A stretch of 15,552 nucleotides of DNA from Bacteroidetes bacterium QS_8_64_10 (GCA_003022505.1 PXTQ01000037.1:1-15552), one strand, 5' to 3'; shown: positions 8,901-15,136, counted from the stretch's first letter. A program made the numbers and translations. The notes: generated by a model not told the origin, from the sequence alone.

Positions 8901-9289
8901 GCGATGCGGTTTTTGAACAGCTCCGTGACGCCGCCGATGCCTTGGGCGAAGGGGGGCAGGTTGGCGACGTTGGTCACGGCAAAGTCGCTGTGGCTCTGGT
9001 AGACCAGGATCGGGATGCGTTTCGTGATCTCGTAGCCGAGCAGCTTTTCGAGTTGGTCGTAGGCGTCCTCGGCGGCTTTTGCCGTGAAGTTCGCCAGCGG
9101 CTCGCCGCCCTCGTAGAAATACACGTCGAAGTGCTTGCTCTGGACGTAGCTCCAGTCGTGCGCTTCGTACTGCACCTTGTTTTTGCCGAAGCCGAAGTAC
9201 TGGGCGTGCGCTGCCTGCGAGAGAGATAGCGCTGCGGTGAGGGCAACGACGAGTATCGCTGAGGCGCGGAAAGAGGCACGGTGGCACAT
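5986..9289 (-). CDS. Secreted peptidase-MA-like / TolB-PD40 propeller / outer-membrane barrel protein (one internal frameshift)
   Basis: About 1100 residues in total. ATG 9289 gives a signal peptide (MCHRASFR, hydrophobic core, AAHAQ); in-frame starts up to 9400 only add a non-signal-like extension. Residues about 50-280 form a gluzincin-like peptidase-MA domain with HELVH at 146-150 (HExxH zinc motif) and the third-ligand region WFNEGLAEY at about 177-185. Residues about 302-680 contain six PD40/TolB propeller repeats, for example ALSPQGDRLAYI, TWHPDGHKIAVA, AWSPGGDRIAFAG and SWRPDGKALVFHSDR. A disordered Ala/Ser/Asp-rich linker follows. From about residue 707 the C-terminal frame encodes a surface-antigen/BamA-like barrel: LDFSLDVVRGATGYDVLYG, later FYAGGVQNWFIGRRF, LPLRGYD, and a final SIGLDF ending in Phe. 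The frame changes once near 7163-7170 (DFRDY in one frame, YNNRTDDGDY in the next); one extra base explains it. Related large TolB-like proteins occur in Salinibacter-type genomes. Catalysis and substrate are unproven. Confidence 0.75.
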
Positions 9290-9418
9290 GCGAGGCGGGG
9301 GGCTGTGAAACGACGGGGGAGCGCCTTCAAGCGGAGACGCCTTCATTACAACCGCAACAAAGACAGCAAGTTCGATCAGGTCTCGAGTCGAAGGTCGCAC
9401 GTCCTGTGATCTAGCGAG

Positions 9419-9455
9419 TTACGCCAGCGCGCTCTCGCGGCCCGGATCGCGTACG
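9419..9455 (-). repeat. Direct repeat A: displaced copy of the transporter gene's 3' end
   Basis: This 37-bp segment matches 10225-10261 at 35 of 37 positions, with the first 26 identical. On the minus strand it reads VRDPGRESALA-stop, against VRDSGRESALA-stop at the end of the SLC12-like transporter. It begins three bases after the TAG stop of the 9458-9874 gene and has no start codon of its own. It and its partner bracket the two small genes. The rest of the 9290-9457 gap shows nothing else I can name. Confidence 0.85.
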
Positions 9456-9457
9456 TA

Positions 9458-9874
9458 CTATGACGTAGCAGCGTGTTGAAATTGTTGCTTCCGATCCGCT
9501 ACGACACGGTCCAAGAACCGTAGAAATGAGAAAGCATCCCGAAATCGTTCCGTTCCGCCGGTAATGGGAAGGTCCACAGTCCTTCCCTTCCCCAGCGTGA
9601 CTGTAACGCGGTCAGCGTTTTGCTTTTCTTGAGATCCCGTCCCCGGAATATCGCATGATGTTATCTCATCGAAAGATAGATGCACATCCCGAAAAATCAG
9701 CCTGCGATCCGTTATCAAAATGTTCTCTTCAGATTTCTTGGAGCTGTTGTGATACACACCAATCAGGTTTTCTTCATCGTGCAGACGAAAAGCTACATCT
9801 GGTGTAGCGTCCGTCCAGTCTTCGTAGGCCGAAAGTTGTTTGAGAATACGATGTGCGCGAGACTGAACATTCAT
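9458..9874 (-). CDS. PH/GRAM-like small cytosolic protein, possible immunity-type partner
   Basis: A 138-residue product from ATG 9874, chosen because GGAGG at 9885-9881 sits 6 nt upstream. A second ATG at 9880 is overlapped by the upstream gene's stop (ATGA) and would leave no spacing to GGAGG. Residues about 28-100 give a PH/GRAM-like strand series: ENLIGVYHNS, ENILITDRRLIFRDVHLS, FDEITSCDIPG, DRVTVTLGKGRTVDLPI. They are followed by an amphipathic helix (FRDAFSFLRFLDRVVADR), the usual end of a PH fold. There is no signal peptide or membrane segment. The base composition is more AT-rich than in neighbours, and a clear Shine-Dalgarno sequence is exceptional in this window. It is translationally coupled to the small gene upstream and enclosed by direct repeats. 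The pairing recalls toxin-tail plus immunity modules; that is inference. Confidence 0.7.
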   Translation of the reverse strand: MNVQSRAHRILKQLSAYEDWTDATPDVAFRLHDEENLIGVYHNSSKKSEENILITDRRLIFRDVHLSFDEITSCDIPGTGSQEKQNADRVTVTLGKGRTVDLPITGGTERFRDAFSFLRFLDRVVADRKQQFQHAATS

Positions 9875-9876
9875 GC

Positions 9877-10104
9877 TCATCCTCCCAGTTCTATTTCCAC
9901 AATATCGATATCATCAGCCGTTTCAACACCATATCGAGCGTCGAGCACTTTGTAGAGCACAGCATTGACAATCGTTCCTCGGATTCGTAGCTGTCGCGCG
10001 TCGTGCCGTTCGGCTACGTCGGTAAGTGCCCGAATGACCGCGAACGGCTGGTCAATCTTTCCCTGCACGTAGCGAACGTGCACGATGAGCGTGGAACCGG
10101 ACAA
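9877..10104 (-). CDS. Small unknown protein, probably a 5'-truncated tail (possible polymorphic-toxin C-terminus)
   Basis: With a TTG start at 10104 this gives 75 residues: a strand (STLIVHVRYVQGKI), a helix (FAVIRALTDVAERHDA), a strand-helix unit (QLRIRGTIVNAVLYKVLDAR, then YGVE) and a closing acidic strand (DIDIVEIELGG). There is no ATG or GTG start. The same frame stays open upstream to 10206 with protein-like sequence (ATDFGARPKAFERLEGEIQL), ending at a stop inside the 18-bp tandem repeat. It therefore looks like the C-terminal end of a larger protein cut off at that junction. The 'RIrGTivN..LykvLdaRYG' pattern resembles C-terminal tails I associate with polymorphic toxins, unverified. 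The stop overlaps the next gene's first ATG (ATGA), so the two are coupled. Confidence 0.45.
   Translation of the reverse strand: MSGSTLIVHVRYVQGKIDQPFAVIRALTDVAERHDARQLRIRGTIVNAVLYKVLDARYGVETADDIDIVEIELGG
9881..9885 (-). promoter_or_regulatory. Shine-Dalgarno GGAGG deciding the 9874 start
   Basis: GGAGG with 6-nt spacing to ATG 9874-9872, inside the last codons of the upstream gene. It favours 9874 over the ATG at 9880. Most other genes here have no such site. Confidence 0.6.
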
Positions 10105-10198
10105 CTGGATTTCGCCTTCGAGACGCTCGAAGGCTTTCGGCCTCGCGCCGAAATCGGTTGCTCGCAGGGGGCGTTCATAGCAGCCACGCCGTCGCCGT

Positions 10199-10234
10199 CT
10201 TGTCTTTTACGCCAGCCTTGTCTTTTACGCCAGC
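10199..10234 (-). repeat. 18-bp perfect tandem repeat across the transporter stop
   Basis: Two adjacent copies of CTTGTCTTTTACGCCAGC (plus strand) at 10199-10216 and 10217-10234. The second copy contains the transporter's TAA stop and last codons, so the gene end is locally duplicated. Together with repeat A, the gene terminus (GCTGGCGTAA on the coding strand) exists three times within 820 bp. Confidence 0.9.
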
Positions 10235-10261
10235 GCGCTCTCGCGGCCCGAATCGCGCACG
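10225..10261 (-). repeat. Direct repeat B: native 3' end of the transporter gene
   Basis: The last 37 bp of the SLC12-like gene, matching 9419-9455 at 35 of 37 positions. Similarity stops abruptly at 10261/9455. This pair defines the outer limits of the two-gene cassette. Confidence 0.85.
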
Positions 10262-12573
10262 AAGAGGCACGTCGAACCGGTCTCTTCCATCATGCGGCGG
10301 ATGAAGTCGAAGTTCGGGTCGCGCAGCAGGCCGAAGACGTTCACGTCCGCACGCGGGGCCTCGCGCACGTACTCGCCGAACGGCGCGTCCGCCTCCACGA
10401 TGACCTTAGCGTGAGGCATGCGGGCAGCGTCCTTGAGTTCGCGCAGGAAGCCGAGCGCCTTCTCGCGGTCGTCCGGGTTTTCCACGACCATGATGAGTCG
10501 CATCTTCGCGTTCCAGTTCTGCTGGAGCTTGTAAGCAGTCAGAAGCGGCAGGTTGAGGTTGCCGATGTCCATCGTCAAATCCCAGTCGGGGCTGCGGTCG
10601 TGAATCCAGACGTTGATGCGCTGGCGGCGACCGAGGCCGCTGTCGGGGTGGCCGGCGTACAACACGGTGCCCAGCTCTTCGTTTTCGGCTTCATCGACGA
10701 TGCGCCGGTACTCCGCCTCGCGGCTTTCCGGGGCGGAGAGGTTCAGAAACACCACGTTTGGTTTAAAGAAGGCCCCGCGCAGCGCCTGCATCCCGGCGAT
10801 GAGGCCGTCGGCGAAGCTGTCGGCTTGGATGGTGGTCCACGAGGCGAAGACGCCGCGCTCGCGGAAGGCGTGCATCAGCTCGTGCAGCTCGCCCCGGAAG
10901 GTGCCGTTCGCTCGCGTGAGGGCCTCGCCCGCCGTGCCGCGCACGTCAGCGCCCGGCATGTTGCGGGCCGTTTCGCCGACGCCTTGCCCGTCGGCGGGCA
11001 GGCCCACGATCTTGATGGAGCCGTTCGGGGCGGTGAGATGCTCGATGATTGTGAACGTGCCGCGCAGCTTTTTGGCGTCGGAGATGGGCACGAGCAGGTT
11101 CGGCTTCCAGGCGCGTTCCTGGGCGGCGGGCAGGTCCTCCTGCACCAGCGTGGCGGCCCACTCGGCGATGCTCACGAAGAGGCCGCTGCGCACGTCCTCG
11201 AAGGGCGCGTCCAGGTGGATGCGCACCAGCCACAGGTAGCAGGCCGCCGTCACGGCAATCGAGATCAGGCTGAACGTGGGGTTGACGATGAACATGATAA
11301 TGAGGCAGCCCACCGTGCCGGCGAACGAGACCCAGCGCGGGATGCGCAGGAGCGGGCGAAAGCTCACGAGACCCAGGCTCTGCTCCACGAATAGCACGAC
11401 GTTGAGCATGAGGTACGTGATCAGAAAGAAGAGCGTGATGAGCGGCGCGAGCGCGTTCAGGTCGCGCAGCATGACGCTCACCAGCACGATGCCGCCGGTG
11501 ACGAGCATGGCGTTGCGCGGCTCGCCTTTTTTCGTGAGCTTCTCCAGCCAGCCGGAGGCAGGCACGATGCCGTGGTTGCCCATCGCCTGCAGGATGCGCG
11601 CTGCCCCGACGATGGACGCGAGCGCCGACGAGAAGCACGCGCCCAAGAGTCCGGCGTTCACGATGGGCGACCAGTACGCTTTGTCCATCATCACGTAATA
11701 GTTCGAGGTCAGTTCTTCGGTCGTCGCGGAGCGCGCTAGCCAGTACGCCAGCAGCAGGTACACTACCAGGCTCACGCCGATGGCCCACATCGTGCCGAGC
11801 GGGATGGCGCGGCGCGGGTCCTCGAGGTCGCCGCTCATGTTCGCCCCGGCCATGATGCCGGTGGCGGCAGGGAAAAAGACGGCGAACACCTTCCAGAAAT
11901 CCGTACCGGAGAAATCGTTTGCCGGCGATCCGGCGAACGGCCCCCACCACTTGAGGCTCGTGAGCGGCTGCGTCATGGAGCCGTTAACCGCCGCCAGCAG
12001 CACCGAGATGAGCGATCCGGCGATAATCGCCATAATGACGTACTCTGTCTTGATCGCCAGGTCCGCCGAGACGTAGGCGATGCCGAAGAGCGCGATGAGC
12101 GTGATGACATCGACCAGAATCGCAGAATGGCCGGGAAAAATATACAGCCAGCCCTCTCGAAAGCCGAAGATGTACATCGTGACGGCGAGCGCCTGCGAGA
12201 GGTAGCGCGGGATGCCGACCGCCCCGCCTACCTCCAGGCCGAGGCTCTGGCAGATAATGGCGTACGCCCCGCCCGCCCCGATGCGGATGTTGGTCGTGAT
12301 CGACGACATCGAGAGACCGGTGACGGCGGCGATGGCGAAGGCCAACAGGATAATCACCAGCCCGCCGAAGATGCCGGCGTTGCCCATCACCCAGCCGGTG
12401 CGCAGGTACATAATCACGCCCAGGATTGTGAGCAGCGTGGGCGTAAACACGCCGCCGAACGTGCCGAAGTTGCGGTGCTGATCGGTGGTCGCCTGCTCCT
12501 CGGAGGATCCCTGAAGGTCCGGGTTGAGTTCCTTGTCCGGTTGTTGTTTGGGCTCGGCCGTAACTTCCGCCAT
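10225..12573 (-). CDS. SLC12-like cation-chloride cotransporter (APC superfamily)
   Basis: A 782-residue inner-membrane carrier, predicted to move chloride with Na+ and/or K+. The start at ATG 12573 is preferred over the in-frame ATG at 12774, whose extra 67 residues are intergenic sequence. After a 34-residue hydrophilic N-terminus, TM1 carries the family block TPTLLTILGVIMYLRTGWVM (43-63) followed by GNAG. TM3 shows GAGGAYAIICQSLGLEVGGA. Residues 242-260 hold AGANMSGDLEDPRRAIPLGT, close to the SLC12 'ANiSGDL.dp..aIP.GT' motif. About 12 membrane segments end near residue 453. A cytosolic C-terminal domain of about 330 residues follows (LRGTFTIIEHL, PNVVFLNLSAPE, MRLIMVVENPDD), again as in SLC12 proteins. 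Ion specificity cannot be read from the sequence. Its 3' end is duplicated at 9419-9455. Upstream lies an AAC-type repeat abutting the start, and a divergent antiporter remnant. Confidence 0.9.
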   Translation of the reverse strand: MAEVTAEPKQQPDKELNPDLQGSSEEQATTDQHRNFGTFGGVFTPTLLTILGVIMYLRTGWVMGNAGIFGGLVIILLAFAIAAVTGLSMSSITTNIRIGAGGAYAIICQSLGLEVGGAVGIPRYLSQALAVTMYIFGFREGWLYIFPGHSAILVDVITLIALFGIAYVSADLAIKTEYVIMAIIAGSLISVLLAAVNGSMTQPLTSLKWWGPFAGSPANDFSGTDFWKVFAVFFPAATGIMAGANMSGDLEDPRRAIPLGTMWAIGVSLVVYLLLAYWLARSATTEELTSNYYVMMDKAYWSPIVNAGLLGACFSSALASIVGAARILQAMGNHGIVPASGWLEKLTKKGEPRNAMLVTGGIVLVSVMLRDLNALAPLITLFFLITYLMLNVVLFVEQSLGLVSFRPLLRIPRWVSFAGTVGCLIIMFIVNPTFSLISIAVTAACYLWLVRIHLDAPFEDVRSGLFVSIAEWAATLVQEDLPAAQERAWKPNLLVPISDAKKLRGTFTIIEHLTAPNGSIKIVGLPADGQGVGETARNMPGADVRGTAGEALTRANGTFRGELHELMHAFRERGVFASWTTIQADSFADGLIAGMQALRGAFFKPNVVFLNLSAPESREAEYRRIVDEAENEELGTVLYAGHPDSGLGRRQRINVWIHDRSPDWDLTMDIGNLNLPLLTAYKLQQNWNAKMRLIMVVENPDDREKALGFLRELKDAARMPHAKVIVEADAPFGEYVREAPRADVNVFGLLRDPNFDFIRRMMEETGSTCLFVRDSGRESALA

Positions 12574-12579
12574 AATACT

Positions 12580-12654
12580 TCGGTGTTTGAGTACTGAGTG
12601 TTTGGGGGTTATGGTATTCCAGGGTTCAGGTGTTATGGTTGAGGTCAGTTTTGG
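12580..12654 (-). repeat. Degenerate AAC-type repeat, copy 2, abutting the transporter start
   Basis: On the minus strand units such as aaccataac, acctgaac, accataac, ccccaaac and actcaaac run to within a few bases of ATG 12573. The unit length is 7-9 bases with AAC ends. It would lie in the 5' untranslated region or promoter-proximal DNA. The remaining 12655-12813 spacer has no recognisable gene or clear promoter. Confidence 0.5.
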
Positions 12655-12813
12655 ATCAAGATAGCGAACGCTCTTTGGAATAGCACATGGACCTGCACAG
12701 ATGGAGCGGATCGATACAGGTTTTTGTACTACACTTGTTTCTGACTTGCGTGCATCCGCTTGATCTGCGATCATCTGCTTGCCCTGCTTCTTTCGCTCAT
12801 CAAAAACGGCTCA

Positions 12814-13115
12814 ATGACAGGTATCCCCGACATGCTGCCGCCCCTCGCCGTCACGCTTCCGTTTCTGGAAGAGATTGTGCTGCTGTTTGCGCTGTGCGCC
12901 GCCATCGCGTACCTGTGTCAGCGCATTCCACCTCGTGCCCATCGCCGGGTTTCTCATCACGGGCGTCCTGATCGGGCCGAGTGCGCTGGGCCTCGTCGAG
13001 GACTACGAGTTGGTCGAGCAGTTGGCGGAGGTGGGCGTGATCCTGCTCCTGTTTACGATTGGACTGGAGTTTAGCCTGGAGCATCTGGCGCGCCTGAGCC
13101 GCACGATCTTCGTAC
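12814..13115 (+). pseudogene. Truncated, frameshifted CPA2/KefB-type cation:proton antiporter
   Basis: From ATG 12814 (or 12832) the frame encodes an N-terminal membrane segment: LPPLAVTLPFLEEIVLLFAL, CAAIAYLCQRI. The family's next block then appears in the following frame: HLVPIAGFLITGVLIGPSAL, EDYELVEQLAEVGVILLLFT, IGLEFSLEHLARLSRTIF. The second membrane segment with the G-x-L-x-G-P motif and the 'GLEFSLE.L' motif are diagnostic of CPA2 antiporters (KefB/KefC/GerN type). One extra base in the CC at 12928-12929 explains the shift. Homology ends near 13115 after roughly 95 residues, whereas a full protein has 380 or more, and RES-domain sequence follows. It is non-functional as read. Confidence 0.8.
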
Positions 13116-13118
13116 GCT

Positions 13119-13306
13119 ATGACGATCTGGCGTCTGATGCGCGAAAAATACGCGCGTGTCGCTTACGACGGGGGCGGCGGACTGGTGAGTTCAGGGCGAT
13201 GGCATCATGCAGGTCATCGCGTTGCTTATGCCAGCGAGCACGCCGCGCTGGCTGTACTGGAGAACTGATCTGGACGGGCGACGACGTGGTGCATGACGAC
13301 GTTCTA
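13119..13306 (+). pseudogene. Truncated RES-domain toxin remnant
   Basis: From ATG 13119 a 49-codon frame encodes TIWRLMREKYARVAYDGGGG, then SSGRWHHAGHRVAYASEHAA and LAVLEN, and stops at TGA 13266-13268. This is the N-terminal half of a RES domain (named for conserved Arg-Glu-Ser): W-R-L near the start, G-R-W-H, Y-x-S and A-L-x-x-L-E. A one-base shift at the stop continues plausibly as LIWTGDDVVHDDVL before similarity is lost. RES toxins, usually about 150 residues, deplete NAD+ and pair with Xre-family antitoxins. No antitoxin is present here, and the antiporter remnant runs straight into its start. Confidence 0.7.
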
Positions 13307-13340
13307 AGTTTTCTGGTATCGTGCCGCTGTTTCGGGCGGA

Positions 13341-13412
13341 GGCAACGACGCGAGCGCGTAACCCGCAACGCCCCAACGCCTGAACGCGCAACCTCCAAAC
13401 ACGCAAACACCG
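13341..13412 (+). repeat. Degenerate AAC-type repeat, copy 3
   Basis: On the plus strand units gcgtaac, ccgcaac, gccccaac, gcctgaac, gcgcaac, ctccaaac and acgcaaac follow each other with 7-8 base spacing. The array ends two bases before the 3' end (stop) of the ABC-2 permease gene, which runs on the opposite strand. The unit type is shared with the arrays at 2741-2787, 12580-12654 and 15137-15233. Confidence 0.55.
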
Positions 13413-13414
13413 CA

Positions 13415-14704
13415 TCACGCCCGCCGCACCCAGCGCAGCAGCTCACCGAGGCTCGGCTTCTTGCCGTACATCAAAATGCCGGTGCGGTAGATGCGCGCCG
13501 ACAGCCAGATCGCGCCGACGAACGTAGCGATGAGCAGCGCAAACGAGAGCAGCGTCTGCCAGAACGGAACGGACGTGACGGCCACGCGCAAGACCATCAG
13601 GATGGGCGAAAAGAGCGGAAACAGCGATCCGGCCACAGCCATCGTGGAGTCGGGATCTTCGATGATGGGAAAGATCATCACGATGGGAATGATGAGCGGC
13701 ATGATGATGGGGAAGGTGAGGCTCTGCGCGTCCTGCTGCTGTTCGACGGCGGAGCCGACGGCGGCGAAGAGGCTGGCGTACAGCAGATAGCCGCCCAGAA
13801 AGAACAGCGCGAACCAGATCACCAGTCCGGCGGGAATCGTCGGGATCGTCACGCCGGCGGCCTCCAGCATTTCCTGCTGCGAGGCTCCTTCCGGCAGGTC
13901 GAGGTCGGGCGGGTTGACAAACAGCGCTAGGAGCGGTCCGGCGAAGGCCAGGCCCGCCGCCGAGAGCGCCGCCCACACCACGATCTGCGCCAGCCCCAGC
14001 GCGCCGATGCCGAGCACCTTGCCCATGAGCAGCTTGAACGGGCGCACCGATGAGACCACGACCTCCACGACGCGGCTCGCTTTCTCTTCGATCACGCCGA
14101 GCATGATCTGCTGCCCGTACAGGATGACCATCATGTAGATCAGGAAGGCCATGAGATAGCCGACGGCGTTCAAGACGAGCGTGCTGTCGGCCTGCGCGCC
14201 CTCTTCGGTCAGTTGGCGCATCTGCACGGGCACGTTCGCCTCCAGAATGGCGAGCACCTCGTCGGAGGTGTTTTGACGGGCGAGGCGTTCCTGCCGCACC
14301 GCCTCTTGCACGAGGTCCTGCAGCTCGAAGCGCGAGGAGATGCCGCCGCCCTTCTTGGAGTAGTAGCGGGCGCGTCCCTCGCCCTCAAGCAGCGACGCCG
14401 GCAGTACCAGGTAGCCGTCGTAGTCGCCGGCGCGCACGCGCTCACGCACCGAGTCGGTGGGAGCGGACGTCGTCTCGATGCGGTAGTCGTCGCCGGCCTG
14501 CTTTTGAAGGCGTTCCGCGAACCGACCCGACTCGTCGCGCAGAGCAAGCGTCTGCCCGGTATCGTCGCCCAGCGCTTCCAGAAGGAGGGGGGCGGCGAAG
14601 AGACCGATCAGCAGCACGGGGCCGAGCAGCGTGCTCAGGATGAACCACTTGGAGCGAGCGCGCCGCCAGAACTCGCTCTTCAGGACGATCCAGATTTTTC
14701 GCAT
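13415..14704 (-). CDS. ABC-2 type transporter permease (NatB/YhaP-like)
   Basis: A 429-residue inner-membrane protein from ATG 14704. Topology fits ABC-2 exporters: a short basic N-terminus (KSEFWRRARSKWF), TM1 at about 21-42, an extracytoplasmic domain of about 135 residues, then five or more membrane segments (GYLMAFLIYMMVILYGQQIM; LGIGALGLAQIVVWAALSAA; LVIWFALFFLGGYLLYASLF; LTFPIIMPLIIPIVMIFPII; and WQTLLSFALLIATFVGAIWL). The cytosolic motif EEKASRVVEVVVSSVRPFKL, followed by LMGK, is the hallmark coupling region of NatB-type permeases. These exporters need an ABC ATPase, commonly the gene just upstream; here the upstream gene is a TPR protein, so the ATPase must be elsewhere. Substrate unknown; Na+ or drug export is known for relatives. 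Confidence 0.88.
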   Translation of the reverse strand: MRKIWIVLKSEFWRRARSKWFILSTLLGPVLLIGLFAAPLLLEALGDDTGQTLALRDESGRFAERLQKQAGDDYRIETTSAPTDSVRERVRAGDYDGYLVLPASLLEGEGRARYYSKKGGGISSRFELQDLVQEAVRQERLARQNTSDEVLAILEANVPVQMRQLTEEGAQADSTLVLNAVGYLMAFLIYMMVILYGQQIMLGVIEEKASRVVEVVVSSVRPFKLLMGKVLGIGALGLAQIVVWAALSAAGLAFAGPLLALFVNPPDLDLPEGASQQEMLEAAGVTIPTIPAGLVIWFALFFLGGYLLYASLFAAVGSAVEQQQDAQSLTFPIIMPLIIPIVMIFPIIEDPDSTMAVAGSLFPLFSPILMVLRVAVTSVPFWQTLLSFALLIATFVGAIWLSARIYRTGILMYGKKPSLGELLRWVRRA

Positions 14705-14737
14705 GGCGTTTTTGGATGAATTCGATCAGTTTGCCGT

Positions 14738-14808
14738 CTCGTACGCAGGCACTCCGCCTCCCAGACTTCCGGACTCACAGGCTCCCAGTTTCCCAGCCTC
14801 CCAGTCCT
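14738..14808 (-). repeat. Degenerate CTGGGAG-type intergenic repeat
   Basis: Between the TPR gene stop and the permease start. On the minus strand variants of CTGGGAG recur every 7-9 bases: gactgggag, gctgggaa, actgggag, cctgtgag, gtctgggag. It is purine-rich and of low complexity. It has no coding frame of interest and no obvious hairpin. Its unit differs from the AAC arrays, but the period is the same. Confidence 0.55.
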
Positions 14809-14809
14809 C

Positions 14810-15136
14810 CTACTCAAACCCTACGCCTTGGACCTCCAGAAGCGCGTCCTGCAATTCGGAGCGTGCGTGCTGATCGCGCTGCTTCTCGGCCTGCCCGATG
14901 CCCGCCTCGTAGGTAGCCTCGGCGTCGTCGGGGCGATCCAGCTTTTCGTACAGCTTGCCGAGGTGATAGTACGTCCCCACGTATTCAGGATCGTCCTCGC
15001 GCAGCTCCTCGAAAAACGAGAGCGCCTTTTGCGTCTCGCCGCGTTTCAGGTACTCGCGGGCGAGCGCGAACCGCGTGAAGGCGTCGTCGGGATCGTCTTC
15101 GTAGAATTGGAGAAGCTGTTCGAGACGGTCGGGCAT
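14810..15136 (-). CDS. Small TPR-repeat protein
   Basis: A 108-residue product from ATG 15136; the in-frame upstream start at 15202 would translate the AAC repeat and is rejected. At least two tetratricopeptide repeats are visible: residues about 17-50 (DDAFTRFALAREYLKRGETQ, then KALSFFEELREDDP) and about 51-84 (EYVGTYYHLGKLYEKLDRPD, then DAEATYEAGIGQAEK), with the usual Y/L/A/Y/A/P spacing. A final amphipathic helix follows. There is no signal peptide, so it is likely a cytosolic adaptor for protein-protein contacts. Same strand as the permease, 105 bp upstream of it, separated by a CTGGGAG repeat. The partner is unknown. Confidence 0.85.
   Translation of the reverse strand: MPDRLEQLLQFYEDDPDDAFTRFALAREYLKRGETQKALSFFEELREDDPEYVGTYYHLGKLYEKLDRPDDAEATYEAGIGQAEKQRDQHARSELQDALLEVQGVGFE

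Noticed and set aside
7832..9229. 465-codon plus-strand frame opposite the peptidase/propeller gene
   Set aside because: The minus strand carries signal peptide, HExxH and PD40 repeats; the plus frame has none.
9419..10261. Insertion sequence explanation for the direct repeats
   Set aside because: There is no transposase and no terminal inverted repeats, and a 37-bp duplication ending in a gene's stop is far longer than usual target-site duplications.
10003..11394. 463-codon plus-strand frame opposite the transporter
   Set aside because: Antisense shadow of a clear SLC12-like gene; composition is His/Arg/Ala-rich and no motif is recognisable.
13341..13412. CRISPR array
   Set aside because: Unit period is 7-8 bases with diverging units; no repeat of 20 or more bases alternates with spacers, and no cas gene is present.
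12875..13930. 351-codon plus-strand frame joining the CPA2 remnant to sequence opposite the permease
   Set aside because: Only its first 80 codons (antiporter part) are meaningful; the remainder runs antisense through the RES remnant frame, a repeat array and the ABC-2 permease.
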